Assembly: GCF_026339735.1 (NCBI RefSeq)
Contig: NZ_JAPEQG010000001.1
Location: 2,480,001 to 2,544,000, forward strand
Reading direction: 5' to 3'
Length of the DNA stretch: 64,000 bases
Source: Streptomyces sp. NBC_01669
GTDB taxonomy: Bacteria; Actinomycetota; Actinomycetes; Streptomycetales; Streptomycetaceae
Shown: positions 8,322 to 17,043 of the stretch, one piece after another
Position numbering within the stretch: position 1 is the stretch's first letter
Layout: each line of letters begins with the position of its first letter
Translations under genes and position numbers: made by a program
The notes under the pieces: model-generated
Database searches by the model: none
The model's input: the letters and a program-made list of their open reading frames with translations, nothing else
What the model was told of the DNA's origin: nothing

Positions 8322-10461
8322 CGCCACCGCCTCGGCTGCCCGCGGGTACCGCGGCCGGCGTGGGCTGTTCGCCCGCCGCGGGCGGTACGGTGTCCGTGCC
8401 GACGGGGCGGCCCGGCCACCAGAAGGTACGGCCGACGTCCAGGGCCAGGGCCGGGACGAGGACGGACCGCACGAGGAAGGTGTCGATCAGGACACCGATG
8501 GCCACGACGATGCCGATCTCGATGAACGCCACCTGCGGGGCCGTGGTGAGAGCGGCGAACGTCGCCGCCAGCACCGCGCCCGCGCTGGTGATGACGCCGC
8601 CGGTGGAGGTGAGTCCGCTCAGTACGCCGGCACGGTGGCCGCGGTGACCGACCTCCTCGCGGATCCGGTGGATGAGGAAGATGTTGTAGTCGACGCCGAG
8701 TGCCACCAGGAACAGGAAGCCGATCAGCATGACCTGGATGTCCACCGCCGGGAATCCCAGGACGTGCTGGAACAGCTGCCAGCTGATGCCGAGGGCGGCG
8801 AAGTAGGACAGCACCACGGTCGCCATCAGCAGCAGGGGCGCGACCAGGGCCCGGAGCAGGACGACCAGGATGAGGAAGACCACAGCGAGCACCAGCGGGA
8901 TCACCACCTTGCGGTCGTGGGCCTGCGCCTCGGTCTTCTCCTGTGCCATCGCGGTGGGGCCGCCGACCTGGGCGTCGGCGCCGGGGACGGCGTGCACGGC
9001 GGTGCGGATGCGGTCGACCGTACGGGCCGCCGCCGCACTGTCCGGGCTGTCCTTCAGTACGGCCCGGGTGCTGGCGAGAGTGCCGTCCGTGGACTTCTCC
9101 GGTACGGCAACCTCGGCAACCCCGTCGATGCCCTTCAGCGCGGCGGCGACCGCGGGTGCGGCCCCGGCCTTGCTGATCACCTCGGCGGGCCTGCTCTGGC
9201 CAGCCGGGTAGTGGTCGGCGAGGAGTTCCTGGCCGGCGATCGAGCCGGGCTTGCCGACGATGAGGTGCTCGTCGTCGAGACCGGTCTTCAGGCCGAGCGA
9301 GCCGAGGGCCAGCACGGTGAGGACCAGGGCGGAGCCGATCCACACCAGGCGCGGACGGCGGGAGATCCTGCCGCCGACACGGTCCCACAGGCGGTGGTTG
9401 GCGTTCTTCACGGCCACTCCGGCGCGCGGCACATTGGGCCAGAAAACCCAACGTCCGAGGATCACCAGAACCGCCGGGAAGAGCGTGGTCATCGCGGCGA
9501 GACCGCAGATGATGGCGATGGCCCCGGCAGGGCCGAGCGTGTAGTTGAATCCGACGTCCGCCTGCGTCAGGCAGAGCAGCCCGATGCTGACGGTCGCCGC
9601 GGACGCGGCGATCGCGGGGACGGCCCTGCGGACCGCGGTCTGCATGGCCTCGTGCCGGTCCTCGTGGACCCGCAGTTCCTCGCGGTAACGGGCCAGCAGC
9701 AGCATCGCGTAGTCGGTGCCGACACCGAACAGCAGTGCTGTCACGACGATCTCGTTGCCGCCGCCGACCGTGAGCCCGAAGCCCTTGGCGAGGAGGTACG
9801 AGACGGCCTGCGTGGTGAGGAACGCGACGCCGACGGTGAGCAGGGGCAGCAACCACAGGATGGCGCTGCGGTACGTGATCAGGAGCAGGGCGGCGACGAC
9901 GAGGACCGTGATGAGGGTCAGCGCGCGGCCGGTCGACTCCCGTGCGTCGGCGGCGTCCAGCGAGTTGCCCGCCGGGCCGGTGAGTTTGGCTTCGAGGCCG
10001 TCCGGCCGGTCGGCGGTGGCCCGGTCCCGTACCTTCTCCGCGTTGTCCGCGAGTGCGGTGCTGTCCTCCTTGTCGAGGGGCACGAACGCGGTCAGCGCCT
10101 TGCCGTCGTCGGACGGCCTGGCCGGCCCGACCTCGCCGGCCGCGAAGCTCGCGAACTCCTTGATGTCGGAGGCGACCTTGGCCTTGTCCTCGGCGGTCAG
10201 CCCGCTGTCCCGTACGTAGACGACGATGCCGAGGGAGATCTTGCCGTCGGCGAACCGGTCGGCGAGCCCGGCGACATCGGTGGACTCGGCCCCTCGGGGC
10301 AGCTCGATGGTCAGCTCGTCCTTCTCGATGTCCGAGAGCTGTCCGGCGAGGGGCACGGACGCGACAACGATGATCAGCCAGGTGATCAGCGTCAGCCACT
10401 TGCCCTTCCTTCCTCCCGGTAATTTCAGGAGCCGGTCGGCCCAGCGGTGCGGTCGTGACAT
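8317..10461 (-). CDS. MMPL family (RND-type) lipid/lipopeptide exporter
   Basis: A 714-residue membrane protein of the MMPL/RND family. A first transmembrane helix near residues 18-40 is followed by an extracytoplasmic loop. Two blocks of about five or six hydrophobic helices (about 175-330 and 520-680) are separated by a second large polar loop, giving about 12 helices in total. Short loops such as FGVGTDYAMLLLARYREE and ALGVDYNIFLIHRIREE carry the charged residues typical of proton-driven MMPL pumps. It ends the FAAL-ACP-monooxygenase operon, so export of the finished lipopeptide or self-protection is the likely role. ATG follows GAGGAG. Substrate is inferred from context only. Confidence 0.9.
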   Translation of the reverse strand: MSRPHRWADRLLKLPGGRKGKWLTLITWLIIVVASVPLAGQLSDIEKDELTIELPRGAESTDVAGLADRFADGKISLGIVVYVRDSGLTAEDKAKVASDIKEFASFAAGEVGPARPSDDGKALTAFVPLDKEDSTALADNAEKVRDRATADRPDGLEAKLTGPAGNSLDAADARESTGRALTLITVLVVAALLLITYRSAILWLLPLLTVGVAFLTTQAVSYLLAKGFGLTVGGGNEIVVTALLFGVGTDYAMLLLARYREELRVHEDRHEAMQTAVRRAVPAIAASAATVSIGLLCLTQADVGFNYTLGPAGAIAIICGLAAMTTLFPAVLVILGRWVFWPNVPRAGVAVKNANHRLWDRVGGRISRRPRLVWIGSALVLTVLALGSLGLKTGLDDEHLIVGKPGSIAGQELLADHYPAGQSRPAEVISKAGAAPAVAAALKGIDGVAEVAVPEKSTDGTLASTRAVLKDSPDSAAAARTVDRIRTAVHAVPGADAQVGGPTAMAQEKTEAQAHDRKVVIPLVLAVVFLILVVLLRALVAPLLLMATVVLSYFAALGISWQLFQHVLGFPAVDIQVMLIGFLFLVALGVDYNIFLIHRIREEVGHRGHRAGVLSGLTSTGGVITSAGAVLAATFAALTTAPQVAFIEIGIVVAIGVLIDTFLVRSVLVPALALDVGRTFWWPGRPVGTDTVPPAAGEQPTPAAVPAGSRGGGV

Positions 10462-10532
10462 GGGGACTCCTCGTCCAGGGTGTGGGATGTGCGGGGCACG
10501 GGCGCGTGGTGCGTGGTGCGTAGGGGAGCGGT

Positions 10533-11756
10533 TCAGGCGGCGGACTGTTCGGCGAGCGCCGCCTCCGCGTCGTGGCGTTGGATCCAGGAGGTGTCGGCGA
10601 CGAGCGCCTTCATCTCCTGGCCGGACTGTTTGCGGGCCTGCAGACCGGCCGGGCCGCCGCCCAGGCGCTGCGAGCCGCTGTCGCGGCTGCCCAGCTGGAC
10701 CTGTGCGGTGTGGGCCAGGCGGACCGTCTCGTACCGCCGCAGTGCCGCGGCGATGTCCTGCGGACTCGGGGTCTCCCCCGCATCGGCGACGCAGGCCGCC
10801 AGGACGACGGCGTCCTCGATGGCCTGGCTGGCGCCCTGTCCGTGATGCGGAAGCATCGGGTGGGCCGCGTCACCGAGGAGCGTGGTGCGCGCGGTGCTCC
10901 AGCGGGTCAGCGGCTCGCGGTCGCACAGCGTCCAGTGGCCGGCCTCGTCCGCGGCGTCGACCAGTTCCTGCACGGTGGGGTCCCAGCCCTGGAACGCCTT
11001 GGCGACCAGGTCCAGCTCGGCCGGCCGGCTCCAGGACTCGCGCCGCTGCTCCTCGTCGCTCTCGGGGATCACGGCGACGAAGGACAGCTGCTGCCCCGCG
11101 CTCACCGGGGCGGTGAGCATGCGACCGCCGGGACCGGCCCACACGTACATGTCCTGGGCGTTGAGCCGGGGCAGCCGGTCCATGGGGACGAGCCCGCGCA
11201 CCGCGCAGGTCCCGGTCGGCACCAGGAGGTCCTGTCCGCCGGAAACCGCCGCACGCATGAGGGAGTTGACGCCGTCGGCGCCGATCGCGAGATCCGCCCG
11301 TGCGGTGGATCCGTCGGCGAAGTGGAGTTCCACGCCGTCGAGGTCCTCGGCGTAGCCGGTGCACCGGCTGTCCAGGCGCAGGGAGTCCGCCGGGAGCCGG
11401 GCGGCGAGCAGGGCGTGCAGATCGGCGCGGTGCACGGTGTAGTGCGGGCCGCCGAACTCGGTCTCCCAGGCGTCACCCATCGGGCGTCGGGTGAGGACCT
11501 CTCCGTCGCTCCATCGCCGGACCTCGAGCGCCTCGGGGCGTACGGCCACCTGGTGAAGGGCGTCCGCGAGACCGAAGCGGTGGAGGATCCGACTGCCGTT
11601 GGGGGCCAGGTGGAGTCCGACACCCACCTCACGGAGGTCGGGGGCCTGTTCGTAAACAGTCACCCGGAATCCTCGGCGGGTCAGGGCCAGCGCGGCGGTC
11701 AGTCCGCCGATACCGGCGCCGACGATCGCGATCCTGGGGGCGATGTGCCGTGTCAT
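10533..11756 (-). CDS. FAD-dependent monooxygenase (group A flavoprotein hydroxylase)
   Basis: A 407-residue single-component flavoprotein monooxygenase. It shows the N-terminal FAD motif IVGAGIGGLTAAL, the central DG motif (AIGADGVNSLMR) and the GD motif LLGDAAHPMLPHHGQGASQAIEDA. These enzymes use NAD(P)H and O2 to hydroxylate an activated, often aromatic, substrate. It sits between the ACP gene (18 bp upstream) and the MMPL gene in SARP operon 3, so it probably tailors the acyl chain, an amino acid or the peptide. I start at ATG 11756 (MTRHIAPR) because the FAD motif should lie close to the N-terminus; the open frame continues about 33 codons further upstream. The natural substrate is unknown. 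Confidence 0.88.
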   Translation of the reverse strand: MTRHIAPRIAIVGAGIGGLTAALALTRRGFRVTVYEQAPDLREVGVGLHLAPNGSRILHRFGLADALHQVAVRPEALEVRRWSDGEVLTRRPMGDAWETEFGGPHYTVHRADLHALLAARLPADSLRLDSRCTGYAEDLDGVELHFADGSTARADLAIGADGVNSLMRAAVSGGQDLLVPTGTCAVRGLVPMDRLPRLNAQDMYVWAGPGGRMLTAPVSAGQQLSFVAVIPESDEEQRRESWSRPAELDLVAKAFQGWDPTVQELVDAADEAGHWTLCDREPLTRWSTARTTLLGDAAHPMLPHHGQGASQAIEDAVVLAACVADAGETPSPQDIAAALRRYETVRLAHTAQVQLGSRDSGSQRLGGGPAGLQARKQSGQEMKALVADTSWIQRHDAEAALAEQSAA

Positions 11757-11773
11757 CGAATCTCTCTGCTCTC

Positions 11774-12091
11774 TCAGGTACGACCGTTGGTGTCCGCGGT
11801 GGCCAGCTGGGCCCGGACGTGGCTGACAAGGGCGTCGACCGTGGGGTGCTCCCACACCAGGGCCGCGTCGAGCTCCAGACCGAAACGGTCCTCCAGATCG
11901 CCGCAGAGGGCGACGGCGTAGACGGAGTCGAGGCCCATCGAGATCAGTGAGGCGCCGGGCGGGATGACCGCCGGTGGCCTTTCGAGGTAGTCGGCGACGA
12001 GTTCGATGAGCCAGTCACGTGTCGCTTCGGCGTCGAAGTCCGCAGCGTTCACGTCGGCTTCGAAGTCCACCGGGTTCGGGTCGGTCGTCAT
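11774..12091 (-). CDS. Free-standing acyl carrier protein
   Basis: A 105-residue acidic carrier protein with the phosphopantetheine attachment motif SMGLDSVYA (Ser at about residue 56) and a helical ACP-like sequence. Its ATG overlaps the stop of the acyl-AMP ligase gene (ATGA), which signals translational coupling. In the known FAAL/ACP systems of acidic lipopeptides, the ligase loads a fatty acid onto such an ACP, and a condensation domain moves it to the first amino acid. The first 25 residues (rich in Asp, Asn and Ala) are longer than in minimal ACPs. Confidence 0.92.
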   Translation of the reverse strand: MTTDPNPVDFEADVNAADFDAEATRDWLIELVADYLERPPAVIPPGASLISMGLDSVYAVALCGDLEDRFGLELDAALVWEHPTVDALVSHVRAQLATADTNGRT

Positions 12092-13830
12092 GCCTGCCTC
12101 TCGGTGGCGTACAGCGGGGTGAGCTGGTCGGACAGGTACAGCTCCCGCATCAGTGAGCGCTGGATCTTTCCGCTGGTGGTGCGGCGGACCTGTCCGGGCC
12201 TGACCAGCACGACGTGCGGGGCCTTCACGCCGAGGCTGCGGCCCATGGTGTCCTTGACGTGCGCCGCGAGGCCGCTGAGCCGGCCGGGGTCGGTCTGCCC
12301 GGCCCGTATCTCCTGGACGACGACGATCTCCTCGCCCTGACCCGCCGGGCCCGGGATGGAGAAGGCGCTGCCGGTCCTGCCCTCGAAGGCCGGGTCGAGT
12401 GCGCCGACCTCGCGTTCGATGTCGTGCGGGTAGAGGTTGCGGCCCCGGATGATGAGCATTTCCTTGATCCGGCCGGTGATGAAGAGTTCCCCGTCGAGGA
12501 GCGCGCCGAGGTCCCCGGTGCGCAGAAAACCGCCCTCGTCATCGTTGGTGGTGGCGCGGAAGAGGCGTGCGGTGGCCTCGGGGCGCTGCCAGTAGCCCTG
12601 GGTGATGGAGGGGCCCCGCACCCACACCTCGCCGATGTAGCCGTCGGTGAGCTCGTCCAGCGAGCCGGGGTCCACGATCCGTACGTCCATGCCGGCGACC
12701 TGCCCGGACCCGGCCAGGGTCACGGAGTCCTCCTCCTCCCCGACCGGCACCATGCGGTGCTTCTCCAGGGCGGCCGGGTCGACCTGGCGCAGCACGGGTG
12801 CGCGGCCGGTCGGTGTTCCGGAGACCAGGAGGGTGGTCTCCGCCAGTCCGTAGGCGGGAGCGAAGGACTCGTAGCGGAATCCGGCGGGGGCGAAGCGGCG
12901 GGCGAAGCGCTCCATGGTGGCGGCGTCGACGGGCTCGGCGCCGTTGGCCGCGCACACCCAGCGGGAGAGGTCGAGTCCGGCGATCTGCTCGTCGGTCAGC
13001 CGCCGGACGCACAGGTCGTAGGCGAAGTTGGGGGCACAGCTGATCTGGACGTCGTACCGGTCGATCAACTGGAGCCACATCGAGGGCCGTTTGAGGAAGG
13101 AGGTGGCGGTCATCAGGACCGTGGTGGTGCCGAGGTAGAGCGGGGAGAGCACGGTCAGGATCAGGCCCATGTCGTGGAACATGGGGACCCAGCCGCAGAA
13201 GCGCATGTCCGCGTCCCAGCCGAGCGCGTCGGTGAGTTCCCCGATGTTGTGCGCGATGTTGGCGTGGCTGACGATCACTCCGCGCGGATCACTTGTCGAT
13301 CCGGAGGTGTATTGCAGGAATGCCACGTCGTCGGGACCGACGCCCGGATCGGTCCAGTTCCCGGCCGGAGCGAGGTCGCCCTCGTCCGTCACGGCGTATT
13401 CCAGTGCGGGAGTTCCGGGCAGGTCCAGCCAGGCCTGGACGTCGGGCAGGCTGACGCTGTCGGTCAGCACCACGGATGCCGCGCAGTCGACGGCGATCCG
13501 AGCGGTCCGCTCGGCCTGGTGGGCGTGGCCGCCCGGCACCGGGACGACGACCGGGGCGAGCCCCGCGTACAGACAGGCGACGAAGGACTTCACCAGGTCG
13601 AGGCCCTGCGGGTGCAGCAGCAGGACGCGGTCGCCGGGGCGGCAACGGGACTGGAGCCAGGCCGCGGTGGAGCGGGCGGCACGGTCCAGGCCGGCGTAGT
13701 CCAGCCGCTCGGGCGCGTGGTCCTGGGCAGCCCCGCGGAAGAACAGCACGGCGTCCCGGTCGGGAAGCTCGTCGGCGTGGCGCCGCAGCCTGCCGACCAT
13801 TCCTTCGAATTCTGGCGATCCGGCTCGCAT
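12088..13830 (-). CDS. Fatty acyl-AMP ligase (FAAL)
   Basis: A member of the ANL superfamily that adenylates a fatty acid and passes it to a carrier protein. Visible features are the P-loop-like FLQYTSGSTSDPRGV, the FAAL-like FCGWVPMFHDMGLI, the YGLAETTL motif and the RTGDLG and RNLYPHDIE motifs of the C-terminal part. It is about 580 residues, normal for the family. With the coupled ACP it defines the lipid starter of the product. The open frame reaches 13929, but operator 3 predicts transcription starting near 13918, so a start at 13869 (ATG) or 13830 (ATG, GGGAG ten bases upstream) fits better. I use 13830. Confidence 0.93.
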   Translation of the reverse strand: MRAGSPEFEGMVGRLRRHADELPDRDAVLFFRGAAQDHAPERLDYAGLDRAARSTAAWLQSRCRPGDRVLLLHPQGLDLVKSFVACLYAGLAPVVVPVPGGHAHQAERTARIAVDCAASVVLTDSVSLPDVQAWLDLPGTPALEYAVTDEGDLAPAGNWTDPGVGPDDVAFLQYTSGSTSDPRGVIVSHANIAHNIGELTDALGWDADMRFCGWVPMFHDMGLILTVLSPLYLGTTTVLMTATSFLKRPSMWLQLIDRYDVQISCAPNFAYDLCVRRLTDEQIAGLDLSRWVCAANGAEPVDAATMERFARRFAPAGFRYESFAPAYGLAETTLLVSGTPTGRAPVLRQVDPAALEKHRMVPVGEEEDSVTLAGSGQVAGMDVRIVDPGSLDELTDGYIGEVWVRGPSITQGYWQRPEATARLFRATTNDDEGGFLRTGDLGALLDGELFITGRIKEMLIIRGRNLYPHDIEREVGALDPAFEGRTGSAFSIPGPAGQGEEIVVVQEIRAGQTDPGRLSGLAAHVKDTMGRSLGVKAPHVVLVRPGQVRRTTSGKIQRSLMRELYLSDQLTPLYATERQA

Positions 13831-13924
13831 GATTCTGACACTCCCTGTCGGACCGACCGGCCCATTCATTTGGTTTCTCTGATTTCTCTGATTTCCCCGA
13901 ATGAGGTCATGACTCATCGGGCGC

Positions 13925-13956
13925 AGCATGCCCGCGGGGGCTATACGGCGCCTATA
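13925..13956 (-). promoter_or_regulatory. SARP-type operator and promoter 3 (drives FAAL-ACP-monooxygenase-MMPL)
   Basis: Minus strand: heptamer TATAGGC (13956-13950), spacer GCCG, TATAGCC (13945-13939), 8 bp, then CATGCT (13930-13925) in the -10 position. The spacing matches sites 1, 2 and 4 exactly. It occupies the short gap between the response regulator stop (13969) and the FAAL gene. Confidence 0.82.
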
Positions 13957-13968
13957 CAGCGAGAGTTG

Positions 13969-14613
13969 TCAGGAATTCAGATAGGCGAGGACGGCGAGAA
14001 CGCGGCGATTGTCGTCGTCGGACGGTACGAGGTCGAGTTTCGTGAAGACATTCGATGTGTGCTTGGTGACGACCTTCTCGCTGACACCGAGCCGCCCGGC
14101 GATGGCGGCGTTGGAGCGGCCCTCCGCCACCAGTCCGAGAACTTCCCGTTCCCGTGCGGTGAGCCGGCCCAGGGGGGCGTCGGAGGCGTTGCCCGCCAGG
14201 AGCTTCACCACCACATCGGGGTCCATCGCGCTGCCGCCCGCGGCCACCCGGCGTACGCAGTCGATGAACTGGCGGCTGTCGAAGACGCGGTCCTTGAGCA
14301 GATAGCCGACCCCGCCCGAACCGTCCGCCAGCAGCTCACGGGCGTAGAGCTGTTCCACGTACTGCGAGAGCACGAGCACCGGGAGGCCCGGGATCCGGCT
14401 GCGCGCCTCGATGGCGGCGCGCAGCCCCTCGTCGGTGAAGGTGGGCGGGAGCCGTACGTCGACGAGCGCGATGTCCGGCCGGTGTTCGATCAGGGCGTCC
14501 AGGAGGGCGGGTCCGGTGTCCACGGCGGCGGCGATCTCGAATCCATGGGCGGTCAGGAGGCGCACGAGCCCTTCCCTCAGGAGGAAGAGGTCTTCGGCGA
14601 GAACAATGCGCAC
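13969..14613 (-). CDS. LuxR/NarL-family response regulator
   Basis: A 214-residue two-component response regulator. The receiver domain begins VLAEDLFLLREGL and has the phospho-acceptor Asp in PDIALVDVRLP (about residue 51). The C-terminal LuxR-type helix-turn-helix reads LTAREREVLGLVAEGRSNAAIAGRLGVSEKVV. The start is GTG at 14613. It overlaps the 3' end of the kinase gene by 37 bp, so the two proteins form a cognate pair. It has no SARP-type box of its own and may be an independent input to the cluster. Confidence 0.93.
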   Translation of the reverse strand: MRIVLAEDLFLLREGLVRLLTAHGFEIAAAVDTGPALLDALIEHRPDIALVDVRLPPTFTDEGLRAAIEARSRIPGLPVLVLSQYVEQLYARELLADGSGGVGYLLKDRVFDSRQFIDCVRRVAAGGSAMDPDVVVKLLAGNASDAPLGRLTAREREVLGLVAEGRSNAAIAGRLGVSEKVVTKHTSNVFTKLDLVPSDDDNRRVLAVLAYLNS

Positions 14614-15866
14614 GGGATCTCCATCGTCGCCATCGTCGGTCCGCCCTGAGGGCTGTTCACGGCAAGTATGCCGTCGAATGCGGCAATGCGGCTCTCAATT
14701 CCGCGCAGCCCCGTTCCCGCGGATGCCGCGGCGCCACCCACCCCGTCGTCGGTCATGCTGATGCGCAGGGCGTCCCGGTCGTGCCTGATGTCGATCCATA
14801 CCCTTCCGGCCTTCGCGTGTTTCGCCACATTCGTGAGCAGTTCACTGACGGCGAAGTACGCGGCGGACTCGACGGGGGCGTCCAGCCGGCCGGGCAGGTC
14901 GACCACCACATCGACAGGGAGCGGACTGTCCAGAGCCAGGGCCCGCACGGCGTCTCCCAGACCCCGGTCGGAGAGGACCGGTGGATGGATTCCCCGTACG
15001 AGGTCGCGGAGTTCGCTCAGCGCCTTGGAGGACGAGTCCCTGGTCTCCATCAACAGGGCTCGCGCCGCCTCGGGGTTGGAGTCCAGGAGCTGTTCGACGG
15101 CATCGAGGTTCATGCCCATCGCGACGAGCCTGGCCTGCGCCCCGTCGTGGAGGTCGCGCTCGATCCTGCGGAGCTCCGCCGCCTGGCTGTCGACGACGGC
15201 ACCCCGGGTGCGGGTCAAATGACCGACTCGTGCGGCAAGTTCGGCGCTCGAGCGGGGACCGAGGAGGGTGCGGGTGAAGCGGCCGTGGGCCGTGACCAGC
15301 TTGGGTCCTGCCCACAGTCCCAGCCCGATGAACACCATGCCGACGAGGGGCATCAGCCAGGTGCGCAGACCGGTCTCGCCGTGCACATGGATCAGTCCTG
15401 CGTAGTGGTCGTCGTATCCGGCGGACACGAGGTCGTCCCAGACGAACGGGAAGACCAGGCCCTCCAGTCCGTAGACGAGCAGCGCCGCCGGCATGAGGGC
15501 GAGGACGGTGCCGACGACGGGGTCGGCGATCGTCCACAGCATGTCCCGCCAGGTGGCGGGGTCGGAGAGGAGTTGCCTGCAGCGTCGCCACCGGCCGAAG
15601 AAGCCGGGCTCCCGCGGCGGCAGTTCACGGTACGGCTGCGCGATCCGGACCCCCGACCAGACGTGGGCCAGCCTCCGGGACCGGTTCGCCAGCTTCCTCA
15701 CGGCGGCCACGACCAGCGGCAGGAGCAGGACGCCCACGCCGAGGCCGAGATAGACCAGGGAGATCACCATCAGGACGAACAGGGCGAGCTGAGGCACCTT
15801 CTGTGCCGCCAGGGCCAGTCCCCGCAGTGGCGGCTGCCAGAGCTTGGGCGGTGCGGGTGTCGTCAT
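14577..15866 (-). CDS. Two-component sensor histidine kinase (HisKA_3 type)
   Basis: A 429-residue membrane kinase. The N-terminal half has about four hydrophobic segments (about residues 25-55, 110-135 and 165-190) with no large extracellular loop, resembling the 'putative sensor' domain of actinobacterial NarL-type kinases. The H-box is ERDLHDGAQARL (about residue 245), and the ATPase part has LLTNVAKHAKAG and DDGVGG. Start ATG 15866 follows GAGGAGG; a longer frame upstream lacks this site. It is paired with the overlapping response regulator. A 28-bp palindrome lies about 90 bp upstream. The stimulus cannot be read from the sequence. Confidence 0.93.
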   Translation of the reverse strand: MTTPAPPKLWQPPLRGLALAAQKVPQLALFVLMVISLVYLGLGVGVLLLPLVVAAVRKLANRSRRLAHVWSGVRIAQPYRELPPREPGFFGRWRRCRQLLSDPATWRDMLWTIADPVVGTVLALMPAALLVYGLEGLVFPFVWDDLVSAGYDDHYAGLIHVHGETGLRTWLMPLVGMVFIGLGLWAGPKLVTAHGRFTRTLLGPRSSAELAARVGHLTRTRGAVVDSQAAELRRIERDLHDGAQARLVAMGMNLDAVEQLLDSNPEAARALLMETRDSSSKALSELRDLVRGIHPPVLSDRGLGDAVRALALDSPLPVDVVVDLPGRLDAPVESAAYFAVSELLTNVAKHAKAGRVWIDIRHDRDALRISMTDDGVGGAAASAGTGLRGIESRIAAFDGILAVNSPQGGPTMATMEIPCALFSPKTSSS

Positions 15867-15956
15867 CCGGGCCTCCTCGGTTCGGAACCTCTTGGTCCCT
15901 GCAGGCATCAGTCTGTCCTGCGACCGCTCCGGGAACATTGGGCCTGTCCCCCCTCT

Positions 15957-15984
15957 TCCAGGGGGGACCTAGGTCCCCCCTGGA
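15957..15984. repeat. 28-bp perfect palindrome between the methyltransferase and kinase genes
   Basis: A perfect dyad centred on CCTAGG, with 14-bp arms reading TCCAGGGGGGACCT on both strands. It is 54 bp past the methyltransferase stop and 91 bp before the kinase ATG. As RNA it would form a very strong GC hairpin, so a terminator is the simplest reading. Perfect symmetry with no loop also fits a protein-binding site in the kinase promoter. Confidence 0.6.
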
Positions 15985-16038
15985 TGAATGCCTGGTCAAA
16001 GGCCCTGCTCGAGGACCGGGCCGGGGGTGAGCCAGGCG

Positions 16039-17043
16039 TCAGCGAGGGACGGCTTCGATGAGCGCGGCCCTGGCTCCCCGGTGGATGTCGGCGGTGTCGA
16101 AACCGCCCCGGTCCAGCAGGGCACGCCACTCCGACTCGGTACGCTCCCGCCCGCCGAGCAGTACCAGCATGTGCAGGTCGAGCAGCGCGGCCGGATGCCG
16201 GGAGCCGTCGTCGGGCACGACCTGTTCCAGGATGAGGAGCCGGCCCTGTCCGCCCATGGCCCGGCGGCAGGACTCCAGGATCCGTATCGCGCTCTCGTCG
16301 TCCCAGTCGTGCAGGATCTGGGCCAGGACATAGACGTCGCCGCCTGCGGGTACCTCGTCGAAGAAGCTGCCGCCGACGCAGTCCGCGCGGCCGTCGAGTC
16401 CGGCGTCGGCCAGGGCCTGCCGTGCCTCGTCGAGGACGTGCGGGAGGTCGAAGACGACGCCCTTCAGCCGGTCGTTGCCGTGCAGCAGGTCGGTGAGCAG
16501 GGTGCCGTTGCCGCCGCCGACGTCGACGACGCTGCCGACCGCGCTCCAGTCCCATTCCAGGAGCGGCAGGAGGCGCAGGGTCACCAGCCCCGCCTGTCCC
16601 TCGTTGAAGGTGCGGGCGGCCTCGGGATGGGCGGCGAGCCACTCGAAGTACGGACTGCCGTAGACCTCGTCGAAGCCGGGCCGTCCGGTGCGCAGCGCGT
16701 GGGTCGCGGCTCCCCAGGCCTCGTACGCCTCGCCGGCCATCAGGCTGGAGAGATGGGAGAGGGAGCCGGGGGTGTCGGTACGGAGGAGGGCGCCCATGGG
16801 TGTCAGCCCGAAGGTGCCGGGCTGCTCCTCGTTCAGGATGCCCTCGGCCGCGAGGACGCGGAGGAACCGGTGCAGGGCGTCGGGGTCGGCGCCGGTCCCG
16901 GCGGCGAGTTCGGCGATGCGCTGCGGGCGGTCAACGAGCAGGTCGGGTATGCCGAGTTCGCAGACGGCGTGGATGGCCCGGGAGACGATGTACCCCATGA
17001 TCTTCTGGCGCAGCTCATGGTTGTGGCGCTGTGCGTCGTCCAT
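16039..17043 (-). CDS. SAM-dependent O-methyltransferase (dimerisation-domain type)
   Basis: A 334-residue small-molecule methyltransferase. An N-terminal winged-helix dimerisation domain (about residues 10-95) precedes the Rossmann SAM-binding domain with VVDVGGGNGTLL (about 170-181) and the later HDWDDESAIRIL, the His-Asp-type O-methyltransferase motif. Its ATG shares a TGATG overlap with the upstream TDO-like gene, so the two are co-translated and presumably act in sequence. A hydroxyl-methylating role on an aromatic precursor is inferred; an N-methyltransferase function is not excluded. Confidence 0.9.
   Translation of the reverse strand: MDDAQRHNHELRQKIMGYIVSRAIHAVCELGIPDLLVDRPQRIAELAAGTGADPDALHRFLRVLAAEGILNEEQPGTFGLTPMGALLRTDTPGSLSHLSSLMAGEAYEAWGAATHALRTGRPGFDEVYGSPYFEWLAAHPEAARTFNEGQAGLVTLRLLPLLEWDWSAVGSVVDVGGGNGTLLTDLLHGNDRLKGVVFDLPHVLDEARQALADAGLDGRADCVGGSFFDEVPAGGDVYVLAQILHDWDDESAIRILESCRRAMGGQGRLLILEQVVPDDGSRHPAALLDLHMLVLLGGRERTESEWRALLDRGGFDTADIHRGARAALIEAVPR

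Noticed and set aside
13830..13929. Long FAAL start at 13929 (MLRPMSHDL...)
   Set aside because: SARP promoter 3 predicts transcription to begin near 13918, and there is no ribosome site; a downstream ATG is used instead.
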